From contig NZ_JADQDR010000008.1 in NCBI RefSeq assembly GCF_015694705.1, forward strand, positions 1 through 64,000: a stretch of DNA of 64,000 bases, read 5' to 3'. The DNA comes from Pontibacter rufus (GTDB lineage: Bacteria; Bacteroidota; Bacteroidia; Cytophagales; Hymenobacteraceae). Shown here in pieces: positions 25,674-34,127 of this stretch (the stretch's first letter is position 1; each line of letters opens with the position of its first letter). The notes below the pieces were generated by a model. That model made no database searches and was not told the origin of the DNA. It saw only the letters and a list, made by a program, of their open reading frames with translations. The translations under genes and the position numbers were made by a program.

Positions 25674-26798
25674 ATGAAATTTATCGTCTCTTCTTCTGCT
25701 CTTCTGAAGCAGCTATCCAGCATAAACGGGGTGGTTACCAACAATCCGGTGGTGCCCATTCTGGAGAACTTTTTGTTCGAAATAAGCAACAGCACGCTCA
25801 CCATCACAGCCAGCGACCTGGAGACATCCATGATCACGGAGCTGCCGGTGGAGGCGCACGAGGACGGCCGCATTGCCGCTCCTGCCCGTATCCTGCTCGA
25901 AACGCTGAAAAACCTGCCTGATCAGCCGGTTACCTTTACGATAGACGAAGAGACGTATACCATCGAGATCAGCTCTGCCAATGGCCGCTACAAGCTGTCG
26001 GGCGAGAATGCGACGGATTTCCCGCGCGTGCCGGTGGTAAAAGGCGGCAAAGCCATTGAAGTACCGTCAAATATACTGGCGCGTGCCATCAACAAAACTA
26101 TTTTTGCAGTGAGCTCTGACGAACTTCGTCCGGCGATGACAGGTATTTTTGTGCAGCTGCGCCCGGATAATGTTACGTTTGTGGCTACCGACGGGCACCG
26201 CCTGCTGCGCTACCGCCGCACCGACATTTCTACCGACCAGGAAGTATCGCTGATTATACCACGCAAGGCATTCACGTTGCTTAAGTCTACGCTGCCGTCC
26301 GAGGCCACTGCTGTCCGGATGGAGTTCAACCAGTCTAACGCGTTCTTCAGTTTCGATAACATCCGCATGGTTTGCCGCCTGATAGACGAGCGCTACCCGG
26401 ATTATGAAAACGTGATTCCGGTGCAGAACCCGAACAAACTGGTGATCGATCGCCTGGATTTGCTGAGCTCTGTACGCCGTATTTCTATCTACTCCAACAA
26501 AACAACCCACCAGATTCGCCTGAAGCTGAATGGCTCGGAGCTGCAGGTGTCGGCCGAAGATTTAGACTTCTCCAATGAAGCCAGCGAGCGCTTGACCTGC
26601 CAGTACGAAGGTGAGGATATGGAAATCGGTTTCAACGCCAGGTTCCTGACAGAGATGCTGAACAACCTCGACTCAGACGAAATTACTTTTGAGCTTTCAA
26701 CGCCGAACCGCGCCGGCCTGCTGACGCCTATGGCTAACGAAGACAGCGAAAGCGTGCTGATGCTGGTAATGCCGGTGATGCTGAACAACTACGTATAA
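25674..26798 (+). CDS. dnaN: DNA polymerase III sliding clamp (beta subunit)
   Basis: The 374-aa product is a three-domain clamp: MKFIVSSSALLKQLSSINGVV at the N-terminus, the first-domain boundary around GENATDFPRVP, TDGHRLLRYRR (near 178-188) and the C-terminal LVMPVMLNNYV, which forms part of the ligand-binding pocket. It loads onto DNA as a dimer and tethers the replicative polymerase. No other origin genes such as dnaA or recF are nearby, so this is not an oriC region. A terminator follows at 26829-26868. Confidence 0.97.
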   Translation: MKFIVSSSALLKQLSSINGVVTNNPVVPILENFLFEISNSTLTITASDLETSMITELPVEAHEDGRIAAPARILLETLKNLPDQPVTFTIDEETYTIEISSANGRYKLSGENATDFPRVPVVKGGKAIEVPSNILARAINKTIFAVSSDELRPAMTGIFVQLRPDNVTFVATDGHRLLRYRRTDISTDQEVSLIIPRKAFTLLKSTLPSEATAVRMEFNQSNAFFSFDNIRMVCRLIDERYPDYENVIPVQNPNKLVIDRLDLLSSVRRISIYSNKTTHQIRLKLNGSELQVSAEDLDFSNEASERLTCQYEGEDMEIGFNARFLTEMLNNLDSDEITFELSTPNRAGLLTPMANEDSESVLMLVMPVMLNNYV

Positions 26799-26828
26799 AT
26801 TATACTTGTGTAAATTATAGCTGATTTA

Positions 26829-26868
26829 AAACAAGAAAGGCGGGCTGAGAGGTTCGCCTTTCTTGTTT
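26829..26868 (+). terminator. Terminator of dnaN
   Basis: aaacaagaaaggcg (26829-26842) and cgcctttcttgttt (26855-26868) form a perfect 14-bp stem with a 12-nt loop. Confidence 0.9.
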
Positions 26869-27073
26869 AGGAAAGACTTTCTGTGAAGGCTATGGTTTGG
26901 GAAGTATGGCTATTTGGAAATGCGGAGCATGGTAAGGCGCAAAGTAGATATTCGGAAAATCCTGCACGATCTATATGCGCTGAATTGTTTGCTGAAAAGG
27001 CCAAACACCTACATTCATAGTGCAGATAAACGTATGTTCGCGTTAAGCAGGTAGTTGGCGGTAATAGGAAATA

Positions 27074-27712
27074 ATGAAAACATACTACATAAAACATGTT
27101 TTACCACTTAAGGCTTTGCTCTTATTCTTTGTATGCTTATTACCATCAGCATCATTGACATTATATATGAGTAAAGTGCTTCAAATGGAGAAGGATGTAG
27201 CAGATGTACCTATTATCATTGGAGCTTGTTTAGGTTTTTACTTTATGCTGTTCTATACTGAAGGAACCAGAGTTGTAGAATTGACAACAGAAGAAATAAG
27301 AACGGAAAAAAGAAGCATAAAAATATCGGACATCAAGAACTTCAAGTTAAAAGATGATAGCCCCGAATTTGTTTACTTAAAGATTGCCACTCATTCCAAC
27401 GAAAAGCTATCTATTGGCACACGAACAAGTTCACAAGAAGAGTTACTGAAACTATATAGTGACTTAAAGAAAGCTGTTGAGGAGCATAACATAGTAAACC
27501 TGAATCAAATTTTGGAGAAGAAGCTGATTTACGATACCCCTTTCGGCAAAATAATAGGTCTTGTAGTTATTGGAGTTACTTTACTAATGGTTTATAGTCT
27601 CTTCTTCTCTTCAGGTGGCACAAAGAACTATGGCGCTTATGTCACCTTTTTCGGATGCAGTTCCTTCCTGTTGTTTAGAATTTTTGGAAGAAGAAAGAAC
27701 CAAAGCCACTAA
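27074..27712 (+). CDS. AT-rich hypothetical membrane protein (212 aa)
   Basis: Two N-terminal hydrophobic segments (about 10-31 and 45-60), a soluble central domain with a PH-like strand pattern (about 66-140, VVELTTEEIRTEKRSIKISD) and two C-terminal helices (about 156-176 and 186-204). No family recognised. Base composition and codon use (AAA, ATA, TTA rich) are clearly more AT-biased than in flanking dnaN or ppk1, suggesting recent acquisition. Its TAA overlaps a candidate cassette-junction motif (27712-27761). Confidence 0.75.
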   Translation: MKTYYIKHVLPLKALLLFFVCLLPSASLTLYMSKVLQMEKDVADVPIIIGACLGFYFMLFYTEGTRVVELTTEEIRTEKRSIKISDIKNFKLKDDSPEFVYLKIATHSNEKLSIGTRTSSQEELLKLYSDLKKAVEEHNIVNLNQILEKKLIYDTPFGKIIGLVVIGVTLLMVYSLFFSSGGTKNYGAYVTFFGCSSFLLFRIFGRRKNQSH

Positions 27713-27761
27713 CCCAACCTTAACAGTAGGCTACGCCACTGCAAAGCCAAACCCGTTGGGC
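27712..27761 (+). repeat. Candidate cassette-junction site 1
   Basis: Begins acccaac (27712-27718, fits RYYYAAC) at the stop codon of the membrane-protein gene and ends gttgggc (27755-27761, fits GTTRRRY), with ggct and agcc inside as a possible inner stem. The last 17 bases, agccaaacccgttgggc, recur with one base fewer at 28447-28462. At 50 bp it is shorter than most integron attC sites. Confidence 0.35.
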
Positions 27762-27835
27762 GGTATGCAGAGAAACAAACAGAGAAACTTGTAGTATATA
27801 CTAAAAGAGTATACTTATGTATAAAGCTGATAAGC

Positions 27836-28066
27836 ATGAAGAATTTATCATTAAAACTAGAAGACAATATTTTTCAGGAGACAGAGAGTATTCTGTCTAA
27901 AGTACATAAGAACAGAAACAGATATATAAATGAAGCTTTAGAATTCTATAACAAGCTTCAAAGGAGAAGACTCCTTGCCAGGCAACTTGATAAGGAGTCA
28001 AAACTCGTTGCGGGGGAATCTCTGTCTGTATTAGCAGAATTTGAAGCCTTGGAGGATGAAGGTTAA
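27836..28066 (+). CDS. Antitoxin of a MazEF-like pair (ribbon-helix-helix type)
   Basis: The 76-aa protein opens with a beta strand (MKNLSLKLEDNIF) followed by two helices (ETESILSKVHKNRNRYINEALEFYNKL), the pattern of ribbon-helix-helix/CopG-type antitoxins. An acidic C-terminal tail would wrap the toxin. It overlaps the downstream PemK/MazF toxin by 11 nt, the usual coupled arrangement. It probably autorepresses the pair. AT-rich codon use matches the neighbouring acquired genes. Confidence 0.8.
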   Translation: MKNLSLKLEDNIFQETESILSKVHKNRNRYINEALEFYNKLQRRRLLARQLDKESKLVAGESLSVLAEFEALEDEG

Positions 28067-28400
28067 GCAATTTGAACTATGGATTGCGGACTTACATCCT
28101 AGAATTGGAACGGAAAAAGGAAAAGTTAGACCTGTGGTTATTATCCAAACTGACCTTTTAAATAAATCTCATCCTTCTACTGTAGTTTGCCCCATAACCA
28201 CGAACGTACAGCCCGAATCAAATATATTACGGGTTCATCTGACAAAAGGAACGGCTAACGTTAAAGAAGATTGCGACATAATAATTGACCAAATCAGAGC
28301 AATTGACAACTCCCGGCTTATGCACAGAATAGGGCAGTTGGATGAAGAAATTAAAAGTAAAATCAAGGAGAATATCAGAATTGTGTTGGACTTAGAATAA
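28056..28400 (+). CDS. PemK/MazF family mRNA interferase toxin
   Basis: The 114-aa product starts MKVKQFELWIADL, with the MazF core GTEKGKVRPVVIIQ (loop and strand carrying the catalytic Arg region) and VVCPITTN (conserved Thr/Ser strand), ending in the helical IGQLDEEIKSKIKENI. MazF-type toxins cleave mRNA at short motifs. The ATG at 28056 sits inside the antitoxin gene right after ggagg; an in-frame TTG at 28041 would add five residues but is less likely. Confidence 0.92.
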   Translation: MKVKQFELWIADLHPRIGTEKGKVRPVVIIQTDLLNKSHPSTVVCPITTNVQPESNILRVHLTKGTANVKEDCDIIIDQIRAIDNSRLMHRIGQLDEEIKSKIKENIRIVLDLE

Positions 28401-28446
28401 AAAGCACATCCGCCAAGATAAACTAAAACACACCAAGACGTGCTTT

Positions 28447-28462
28447 AGCCAAACCGTTGGGC
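28447..28462 (+). repeat. Candidate cassette-junction site 2
   Basis: agccaaaccgttgggc, nearly identical to the end of site 1, about 700 bp away, so that the two bracket exactly the toxin-antitoxin pair. A local stem (aaagcac at about 28401, gtgcttt at 28440) precedes it. Confidence 0.35.
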
Positions 28463-28546
28463 CAATAAGAAATTATAAATGTTGCAAAACTTCGTCATTG
28501 CCCTCAACTGGATTTTTATAATTTTTAGGCAGCTGTTTTAGGCTTT

Positions 28547-28726
28547 TTGAGCTTTGGGTTCTTTTTAGGTTCACGAGAAGACGAACAGAAGTTAATTGAA
28601 GAGCTATTTCTTTCCTTTTTAGGAAGGTTTGCAGTTGCTGGGCTGATAGGAGTTGGGGTATTTGCGCTTCTTAACTTCTTCTTAAATAGAGCAGTACTTG
28701 ACGAGAATCATAAGACGAAACTATAG
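28547..28726 (+). CDS. Possible 59-aa membrane peptide
   Basis: A frame starting at TTG 28547 and ending at TAG 28724 encodes 59 residues: a charged N-terminal part (GSREDEQKLIEELF) and one hydrophobic helix (LGRFAVAGLIGVGVFALLNF), ending in a polar tail. The frame has no ATG start and may be a fragment. Its composition is AT-rich like the rest of the patch. The following 28727-28984 stretch has no gene; it contains small dyads such as gctaacgaaccccattagc (near 28842). Confidence 0.35.
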   Translation: MSFGFFLGSREDEQKLIEELFLSFLGRFAVAGLIGVGVFALLNFFLNRAVLDENHKTKL

Positions 28727-28984
28727 ATGCAGACAAATTTCAATATACCACAAAGCTTCATATTTGTGTGGAACAGCATATTGTATCAAACTTCCGTTAA
28801 CTACATTGGCGGCCAATCTAATAAAGTAAAAATAAAAACATGCGCTAACGAACCCCATTAGCAATACTCCGCTGGCGCTTCGTACTGCTAAACGTCAGCA
28901 CCTGGATAAAAACCGGGAAATAGTCATGGTAGCCGCCGGAGTAGGGGGAATTGATAAGCAAAATTTATTGTACTTGCTTCGCTA

Positions 28985-29045
28985 CCCGGGAAGTATGTTG
29001 TAGGCAAGTGGCAAAGGCACATAGCCTCCCAGCATACTTCCGGGA
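28985..29045. terminator. Long hairpin downstream of the sugar isomerase gene
   Basis: cccgggaagtatgttg (28985-29000) pairs with cagcatacttccggg (29030-29044) with one bulge. Inner aggc/gcct extends the stem. It lies just past the 3' end of the minus-strand gene at 29059. Confidence 0.7.
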
Positions 29046-29058
29046 TGGCAAAGAATAA

Positions 29059-29907
29059 TCAGAGGCTTAGTTTCTGGAGATAGTTATAGTTGTGCTTCAC
29101 ACTGGCCATAGGTTCACCGGCGTATTCTTCCTGCTCTACAAAGAAGTACTTCATTTTAGATTTGTCGGCATTCTGCAGCAATTGTTTAATATCAATGGCC
29201 CCTTTGCCGAACTCTGTACTTTGCATTTTGCTTTTATCCATGTCCTTCAGGTGCCACAGCGGGAACCTGCCGGGGTATTTGTTAAAGTATACCATCGGAT
29301 CATGGCCTGATAATACCAGCCATCCCAAATCCATTTCCATTTTTACCTGGTCAGGATCAGTTTCGGCGAGCAGCACATCGTATAATACCTGCCCGTTGTC
29401 TTGCTCAAACTCCTCTTCGTGGTTGTGATAGCCAAATATAATGTTGGCCTTTTTGCAGTCTTCAGCAGCTTTAGAAAATATATCAGCGTTGCGTTTGTAG
29501 TTGCCCACCGTCTGGCCCCTGGAAGGCAGCGAAGAGCAAATCAGGTAATCCTGCCCCGTTTCAGCGGCAGCGGCTACTGTGCGCTCCCAATCTTTGTCTA
29601 CGGCAACGTGTCCGCTTCGCAGCGTCATGCCCAGGTCTTCGGTTACCTTTTTAATTTCTTTTGGCTGCAAGCCATAGTATAAGCCTTTTTCGCTTCGGGC
29701 CGACTCCAGCTCTTTGTAGCCGATGGCAGCAAGCTGCTTTAGGGTGCCCACAGCATCCTTCAGCATTTCGTTGCGCACGGTATAGAGCTGTATACCTACG
29801 TCCTTTACTTTGGCAGTATTTTTAGCAGCTTCAGAAGATAGCGGCAGAAGGAGCGCGCTGAGCGCCAGGCAGCCGGAGCTTCTCAGAAAATCACGTCTAG
29901 TTGTCAT
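29059..29907 (-). CDS. Tat-exported sugar phosphate isomerase/epimerase-like protein
   Basis: The 282-aa product has a twin-arginine signal (TRRDFLRSSG, residues 2-11, then a hydrophobic stretch to about 28). The mature part is an AP-endonuclease-2-type TIM barrel: VGIQLYTVRNEM at the first strand, FGYHNHEEEF (metal-site His/Glu), MEMDLGWL and LWHLKDMD (metal ligands). Such proteins act on sugars or cyclitols in the periplasm of Bacteroidota; the substrate is not predictable. Monocistronic. Confidence 0.9.
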   Translation of the reverse strand: MTTRRDFLRSSGCLALSALLLPLSSEAAKNTAKVKDVGIQLYTVRNEMLKDAVGTLKQLAAIGYKELESARSEKGLYYGLQPKEIKKVTEDLGMTLRSGHVAVDKDWERTVAAAAETGQDYLICSSLPSRGQTVGNYKRNADIFSKAAEDCKKANIIFGYHNHEEEFEQDNGQVLYDVLLAETDPDQVKMEMDLGWLVLSGHDPMVYFNKYPGRFPLWHLKDMDKSKMQSTEFGKGAIDIKQLLQNADKSKMKYFFVEQEEYAGEPMASVKHNYNYLQKLSL

Positions 29908-30139
29908 AAAGTATTTTGTTTGGATATACCTGTAATATTGCGTTGCTGCTCCCTGTTCTGAAACCTGGATACATCAGGATAAAAGTACCTGTAGCGGCCA
30001 TGTCAGATCAGCGCCGGTACATACGTATGCTGCCCTAATGTATGCAATAGTATTTTGATTAGCAACATGTTATACTTCAAAACCGATTAGGTTTCATATT
30101 CCTGTGCTCACCGGCAGTTCAGCTATAGGCCAAACTAAA

Positions 30140-32242
30140 TCATACCAGCTCCATGTTTGGCACTTCGCTGTAGGCTTTGTTGTAAAACAGCTTGTGGATG
30201 TCAATAACCTCTTCGTTGGCGCCCGGACGCTTTTTTACGTAAGCGCCGTCTTCACGCATAATGTAAGAGTTCTGGTTATCCAGCAGGTTGTAGTATAAAA
30301 TGTTAATGGCCTCCCGCTTCAGTTCTTCGTTAACTATCAGGAACAGCGCTTCAATGCGCCTGTCGAAGCTGCGCACCATGCAGTCGGCGCTGCCGCCAAA
30401 TACTTTAGGGTCGCCGTTGTTGTGGAAGTAATACAGGCGCGCGTGCTCCAGGTATTCGCCCACTATGGATTTCACGGTGATGTTCTCGCTGAGATCTTCG
30501 CGGCCAGGCCGCAGGCAGCAGATGCCGCGAACAATCAGCTTGATGGTTACGCCCGCTTTGGAAGCTTTGTAAAACTCGTCTATAATCTCTTTGTCCTCCA
30601 GCGAGTTTATTTTGATAACAATGCCGCTTTTCAGTCCCTTTTTGGCATTGCGCGCCTCGTGCCGTATCAGCTCAATCAAATCGTGGCGCATGCCTTTGGG
30701 CGAGGTCATCAGGTACTTGTACTGGCTGGGCCTGGAGTGCCCGGTGATAACGTTAAAAAACTCAGATACATCGTGGGCATAAACCTCGTTCGTCGTCAGC
30801 AGGCTTACGTCAGTATAAAGGCGGGCGGTTTGCTCGTTATAGTTGCCGCTGCCGATGTGCACATAACGTGTTACTTTTTCGCCCTCCTTGCGGATGATCA
30901 TCAGCATTTTAGTATGTGTTTTATACTTGCTGATGCCGTAAATGACGAAGCAGTCTGCTTTCTCCAGGCGTTCGCCTTCCTTAATGTTCCGCTCCTCGTC
31001 GAAGCGGGCTTTCACCTCAAACAGCACCGATACGTGTTTCCCGTTTTCGGCTGCTTTCAGCAGGGCCGCCGTTACCCGCGACTGGTCTGCCAGGCGGTAA
31101 ATAGTTTGTTTGATACCCAGCACAGAAGGATCTTCGGCAGCACGTTCCAGCAGGCTCACCACAGGCTCCATGCTGTTGTAAGGATGGTGCAGCAGCACAT
31201 CGTGCTCTTTCAGGTACTCAAACATGTCTACGCCATCGCTTGGCAGGCTAAGGGGCGGCACCGAAGCCGGCTGTTTAAAACCTTTGTCTCTGAAGTGCGG
31301 GTGGTTGATGATCTGCCACAGGCTGCGCAAATCTACCAGGCTGTTGATGGTGAACACATTACCACTGTCAATAATCCAGCGGTCTTTAAGTACTTTTAGC
31401 AAAAACGGCGATGGGTCGCGCTCCATTTCCAGCCGCACCACGCGCCCTTTTTTACGGTTTTTAAGTTTGGCTTTGATTTCCTGCACAAAGTCCGCTTCCA
31501 GATCGTCAGATTCTTCCAAAGTAAAGTCGCCGTTGCGCGTAATGCGGAACAGGTTAACTGATACTATATCCACGTTGCGGAACAGCTTCTTTATTTTAAA
31601 GCGGATAATCTCCTCAATGGGTACAAAAATGATTTTTTCCTTGCGGTGTATCTCGTAGAAGCGGGCCAGGTTCTGCGGTATCTGCACAAACGTAATCCTG
31701 TCCTGCGCCTTCTGATCTTCGGTGGTGCGGGTTACCACGCCAAAAGTCAGCAGCTGGTTCATGAGCAGCGGAAAACCGTGGTAATTGTCGTATACCATGG
31801 GCGTGAGCAGCGGGAAAAGCGTATTCTTAAAAAAAGAATCCACTTTCTTCTGCTCTATTTCTGTCAGCTCGTCTACTTTAAGTATATCAAAACCGCTCTG
31901 CCCGAAAAGTGGCTTCAGTTCGTTGTTATAGGTCAGGTACTGGTCGTTTACGAAGCGGTGGGCGTAATCGAGCAGCTTTTTGCGGAATGGCAGCTCACGC
32001 AGTCCCGAGTAATCCAGGCGCTCTTTGCCATAGTCGATGTAATTGTACAGGCTGCCTACCCGGATCATAAAAAATTCGTCCAGGTTAGAAGAAGTAATAG
32101 CCAGAAACTTGAGCCGGTCGAACAGGTTTTTGTCTGTTTCGCGGGCCTGGTCGAGCACCCGGTAATTAAATCGCAGCCAGCTCAGGTCGCGGCTGATGTA
32201 TTTACTTCTCTTAATCTGGTCCGAAACCTTATTGATCAGCAT
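30140..32242 (-). CDS. ppk1: Polyphosphate kinase 1
   Basis: The 700-aa product has the PPK1 N-terminal domain (YISRDLSWLRFNYRVLDQA), the head domain, and the two PLD-like catalytic domains. The autophosphorylated His is H443 in KTHTK, followed by YVHIGSGNYNEQTARLYTD; the second block contains GICCLRPG and the closing GGSADCMVRSFDRRIE. It reversibly makes polyphosphate from ATP. Length is typical. Transcribed alone. Confidence 0.97.
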   Translation of the reverse strand: MLINKVSDQIKRSKYISRDLSWLRFNYRVLDQARETDKNLFDRLKFLAITSSNLDEFFMIRVGSLYNYIDYGKERLDYSGLRELPFRKKLLDYAHRFVNDQYLTYNNELKPLFGQSGFDILKVDELTEIEQKKVDSFFKNTLFPLLTPMVYDNYHGFPLLMNQLLTFGVVTRTTEDQKAQDRITFVQIPQNLARFYEIHRKEKIIFVPIEEIIRFKIKKLFRNVDIVSVNLFRITRNGDFTLEESDDLEADFVQEIKAKLKNRKKGRVVRLEMERDPSPFLLKVLKDRWIIDSGNVFTINSLVDLRSLWQIINHPHFRDKGFKQPASVPPLSLPSDGVDMFEYLKEHDVLLHHPYNSMEPVVSLLERAAEDPSVLGIKQTIYRLADQSRVTAALLKAAENGKHVSVLFEVKARFDEERNIKEGERLEKADCFVIYGISKYKTHTKMLMIIRKEGEKVTRYVHIGSGNYNEQTARLYTDVSLLTTNEVYAHDVSEFFNVITGHSRPSQYKYLMTSPKGMRHDLIELIRHEARNAKKGLKSGIVIKINSLEDKEIIDEFYKASKAGVTIKLIVRGICCLRPGREDLSENITVKSIVGEYLEHARLYYFHNNGDPKVFGGSADCMVRSFDRRIEALFLIVNEELKREAINILYYNLLDNQNSYIMREDGAYVKKRPGANEEVIDIHKLFYNKAYSEVPNMELV

Positions 32243-32544
32243 GTTTTCTTTGTGTTGATAAAAGCTAAAACGGCGTGTGCAGCCACAGCAGGTGTAGCTT
32301 GCAAAATATAAGTATAAACAAATGTTTAATGGTATGAAATGCTAATTTAATTTTTTAATCGCTTATTTTATGTATTTGGCCGGAAAACTATCACAAAGCA
32401 CCGGTCAGGCAGGAGCAGGGCCTTAACTTGCCGGAAAAACTTTGGCAGAAATAGCAAGTCAAATTCCCCTGCTTTTTTCGAGGAGGGGTTAGAGGTGTTT
32501 TTATAATTTATTTTCCGGAAAGTTCGGCAGCCGGGAAAGAAATC
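32243..32544. other. Spacer between ppk1 and pentapeptide-repeat gene
   Basis: About 300 nt without a gene. It contains one AAGTATA copy near 32308 and a short element cccctgcttttttcgaggagggg (near 32468) able to form a hairpin. The rest is AT-rich and probably holds the ppk1 promoter. Confidence 0.4.
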
Positions 32545-33114
32545 TTACATAATGATGATGTTATACTTGTGCAAAAGCCCCGCGCAGCCGGTTAATGAAA
32601 ATTTTGCTTTCCCGATTCTGTTCAATTCAGGGTCGATGCTATAGTGGTAAGCGGTGAGGAAGTCGGCTTCTTTGAGCTGTGTTTCAAAGAAAATAGTGCC
32701 GCTTAAGTCCGTGTCATCAAACGTAGACTTGTTTAAAACAGCTTTTGTAAAATCTACCTCTTTCAGAGAGGTATGGAGAAAAACCGTTTTCTCCATCTTC
32801 TTATTTGCAAAGGAGGCGTAATCCAAAATGCAATTTTCAAACCTGACGCTGAACAGGAAATCATTGCAGCCGCTGAAATCAACACCCAGCATTTTGCAGC
32901 CTTTGAAGTCTGCATTTTTCAGGCTTGCACCGTTTAATTTCATCATGCTCAGGTTGCAGTTAATAAAATAGCAGTCAGCAAACCGGGTAGAGGAAAAGTC
33001 GCTGTTTGTAAAATCACATGTATTGAAAGTGCAGTTTTCGAATTCCCGGTTTTTCACGGACTTATCTGCATACGTCACATTTTCAAAGGTTTTGTCTTCG
33101 TGCGGGATGTTCAT
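32545..33114 (-). CDS. Pentapeptide-repeat protein
   Basis: The 189-aa product is built almost entirely of A(D/N)LxX-type pentapeptides (NCTFNTCDFTNSDFSSTRF, LNGASLKNADFKG) that fold as a right-handed square beta helix. There is no signal peptide. Relatives include Qnr and McbG-type gyrase-protecting proteins, but most have unknown roles and no specific match is claimed. Separated from the upstream lipoprotein gene by a hairpin. Confidence 0.9.
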   Translation of the reverse strand: MNIPHEDKTFENVTYADKSVKNREFENCTFNTCDFTNSDFSSTRFADCYFINCNLSMMKLNGASLKNADFKGCKMLGVDFSGCNDFLFSVRFENCILDYASFANKKMEKTVFLHTSLKEVDFTKAVLNKSTFDDTDLSGTIFFETQLKEADFLTAYHYSIDPELNRIGKAKFSLTGCAGLLHKYNIIIM

Positions 33115-33143
33115 TTATTCAGTCTGATAAAGTTTATTGGTTA

Positions 33144-33173
33144 GTGCTATTCCGCTAATCAGCGGAATAGCAC
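33144..33173. terminator. Perfect 13-bp hairpin
   Basis: gtgctattccgct (33144-33156) and agcggaatagcac (33161-33173) with a 4-nt loop aatc, between two minus-strand genes. Probably ends the lipoprotein transcript. Confidence 0.75.
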
Positions 33174-33241
33174 AAGCCGGTAGCTTAATTATTCTCTATG
33201 ATTTTCGCTTTTTGTGATGAGCTTATCTAAGTTTGAGTTAT

Positions 33242-33949
33242 TTAACTGATAAACGTGTGCTTCATGTAGATGACTTGCCACTTGCCATTTACCTTTTCCA
33301 GCAGGTAAAGAGTTCCTCCACCACAGAGCTTACCACAGTAACCATTCACCGAAATAAGAGCCTTTGTTTTGTTCTTATTAAGCACGGGAGTTGATAGAAT
33401 GATATAATTCTTAGCACCTGTTTCTTCTTCTAATTTTTTGTAACCATTAGTTAACCTTTTGTAATTACTGGCTATGCTCTTATCTGTAAAAAATGAGTTT
33501 AATCTTTCAAATCCAATTCCTCTTCTTGCAAGTTTTGCAGAGTCAAGTGTAACTGTCAAATTTGGAGTTATCTGCTCAAACATGTAAACAGCTTCAGCAG
33601 AATCCAGATACCCCTGCTTAGCCAAGCTCTCGAAAAGGCACATGTTGTACCGAAACTCCCATGGAGGAGAAAATGTAGTATCATCTATGATAGTATCCCC
33701 AGAGGCTGTAATTCTTCTATTTTGTAACTTTCTTACATCATCTGTCCGCAAGACTACAAGATCGGGGTCAACATCAATAGAATCACTGAGTAGGAGTCCA
33801 TTTACTAATAGATGTAACTCGTCACCATTTAGTGAAAAGCTTGGTTCAATATTTTCTTTAGTGTTCTGCGCAACGCTATGTTGTTCATTACTCCTATTAC
33901 ATGAGACTAATAGTACAGCATACAGGAGCATGGCTTTATAACTGTTCAT
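33242..33949 (-). CDS. AT-rich hypothetical lipoprotein (235 aa)
   Basis: The N-terminus MNSYKAMLLYAVLLVSCNRS is a lipoprotein signal with lipobox LVSC, Cys at position 17. The mature part is soluble and mixed alpha/beta; the end (GGGTLYLLEKVNGKWQVIYMKHTFIS) resembles NTF2-like or surface-lipoprotein folds. No family recognised. Codon use is AT-biased compared with malQ or ppk1, suggesting an accessory gene. Confidence 0.75.
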   Translation of the reverse strand: MNSYKAMLLYAVLLVSCNRSNEQHSVAQNTKENIEPSFSLNGDELHLLVNGLLLSDSIDVDPDLVVLRTDDVRKLQNRRITASGDTIIDDTTFSPPWEFRYNMCLFESLAKQGYLDSAEAVYMFEQITPNLTVTLDSAKLARRGIGFERLNSFFTDKSIASNYKRLTNGYKKLEEETGAKNYIILSTPVLNKNKTKALISVNGYCGKLCGGGTLYLLEKVNGKWQVIYMKHTFIS

Positions 33950-34063
33950 CTGTTAGCTTCTATTTACTACAACCAACCTAAACATACGGTATTTTGTTGA
34001 TTTATATATAGAATGGGATGTTTAAAATACTATACAGGGCTGTTCTGCATCACAAGTAACAAA

Positions 34064-34097
34064 AAGAGGAAGTATAGCAGCTGCTATACTTCCTCTT
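34064..34097. terminator. Perfect 34-bp palindrome, terminator of the malQ operon
   Basis: aagaggaagtatagcag (34064-34080) is followed with no spacer by its exact complement ctgctatacttcctctt (34081-34097). In RNA it gives a strong hairpin with A- and U-rich flanks. Both arms contain the enriched heptamer. It lies 31 nt past the malQ stop. Confidence 0.8.
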
Positions 34098-34127
34098 CCT
34101 GATTAATACGCGACTCAATTTGCTTGT

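Noticed and set aside
25674..26798. dnaN as a marker of a replication origin
   Set aside because: No dnaA, recF, gyrB or cluster of DnaA boxes is nearby; in Bacteroidota these genes are often dispersed.
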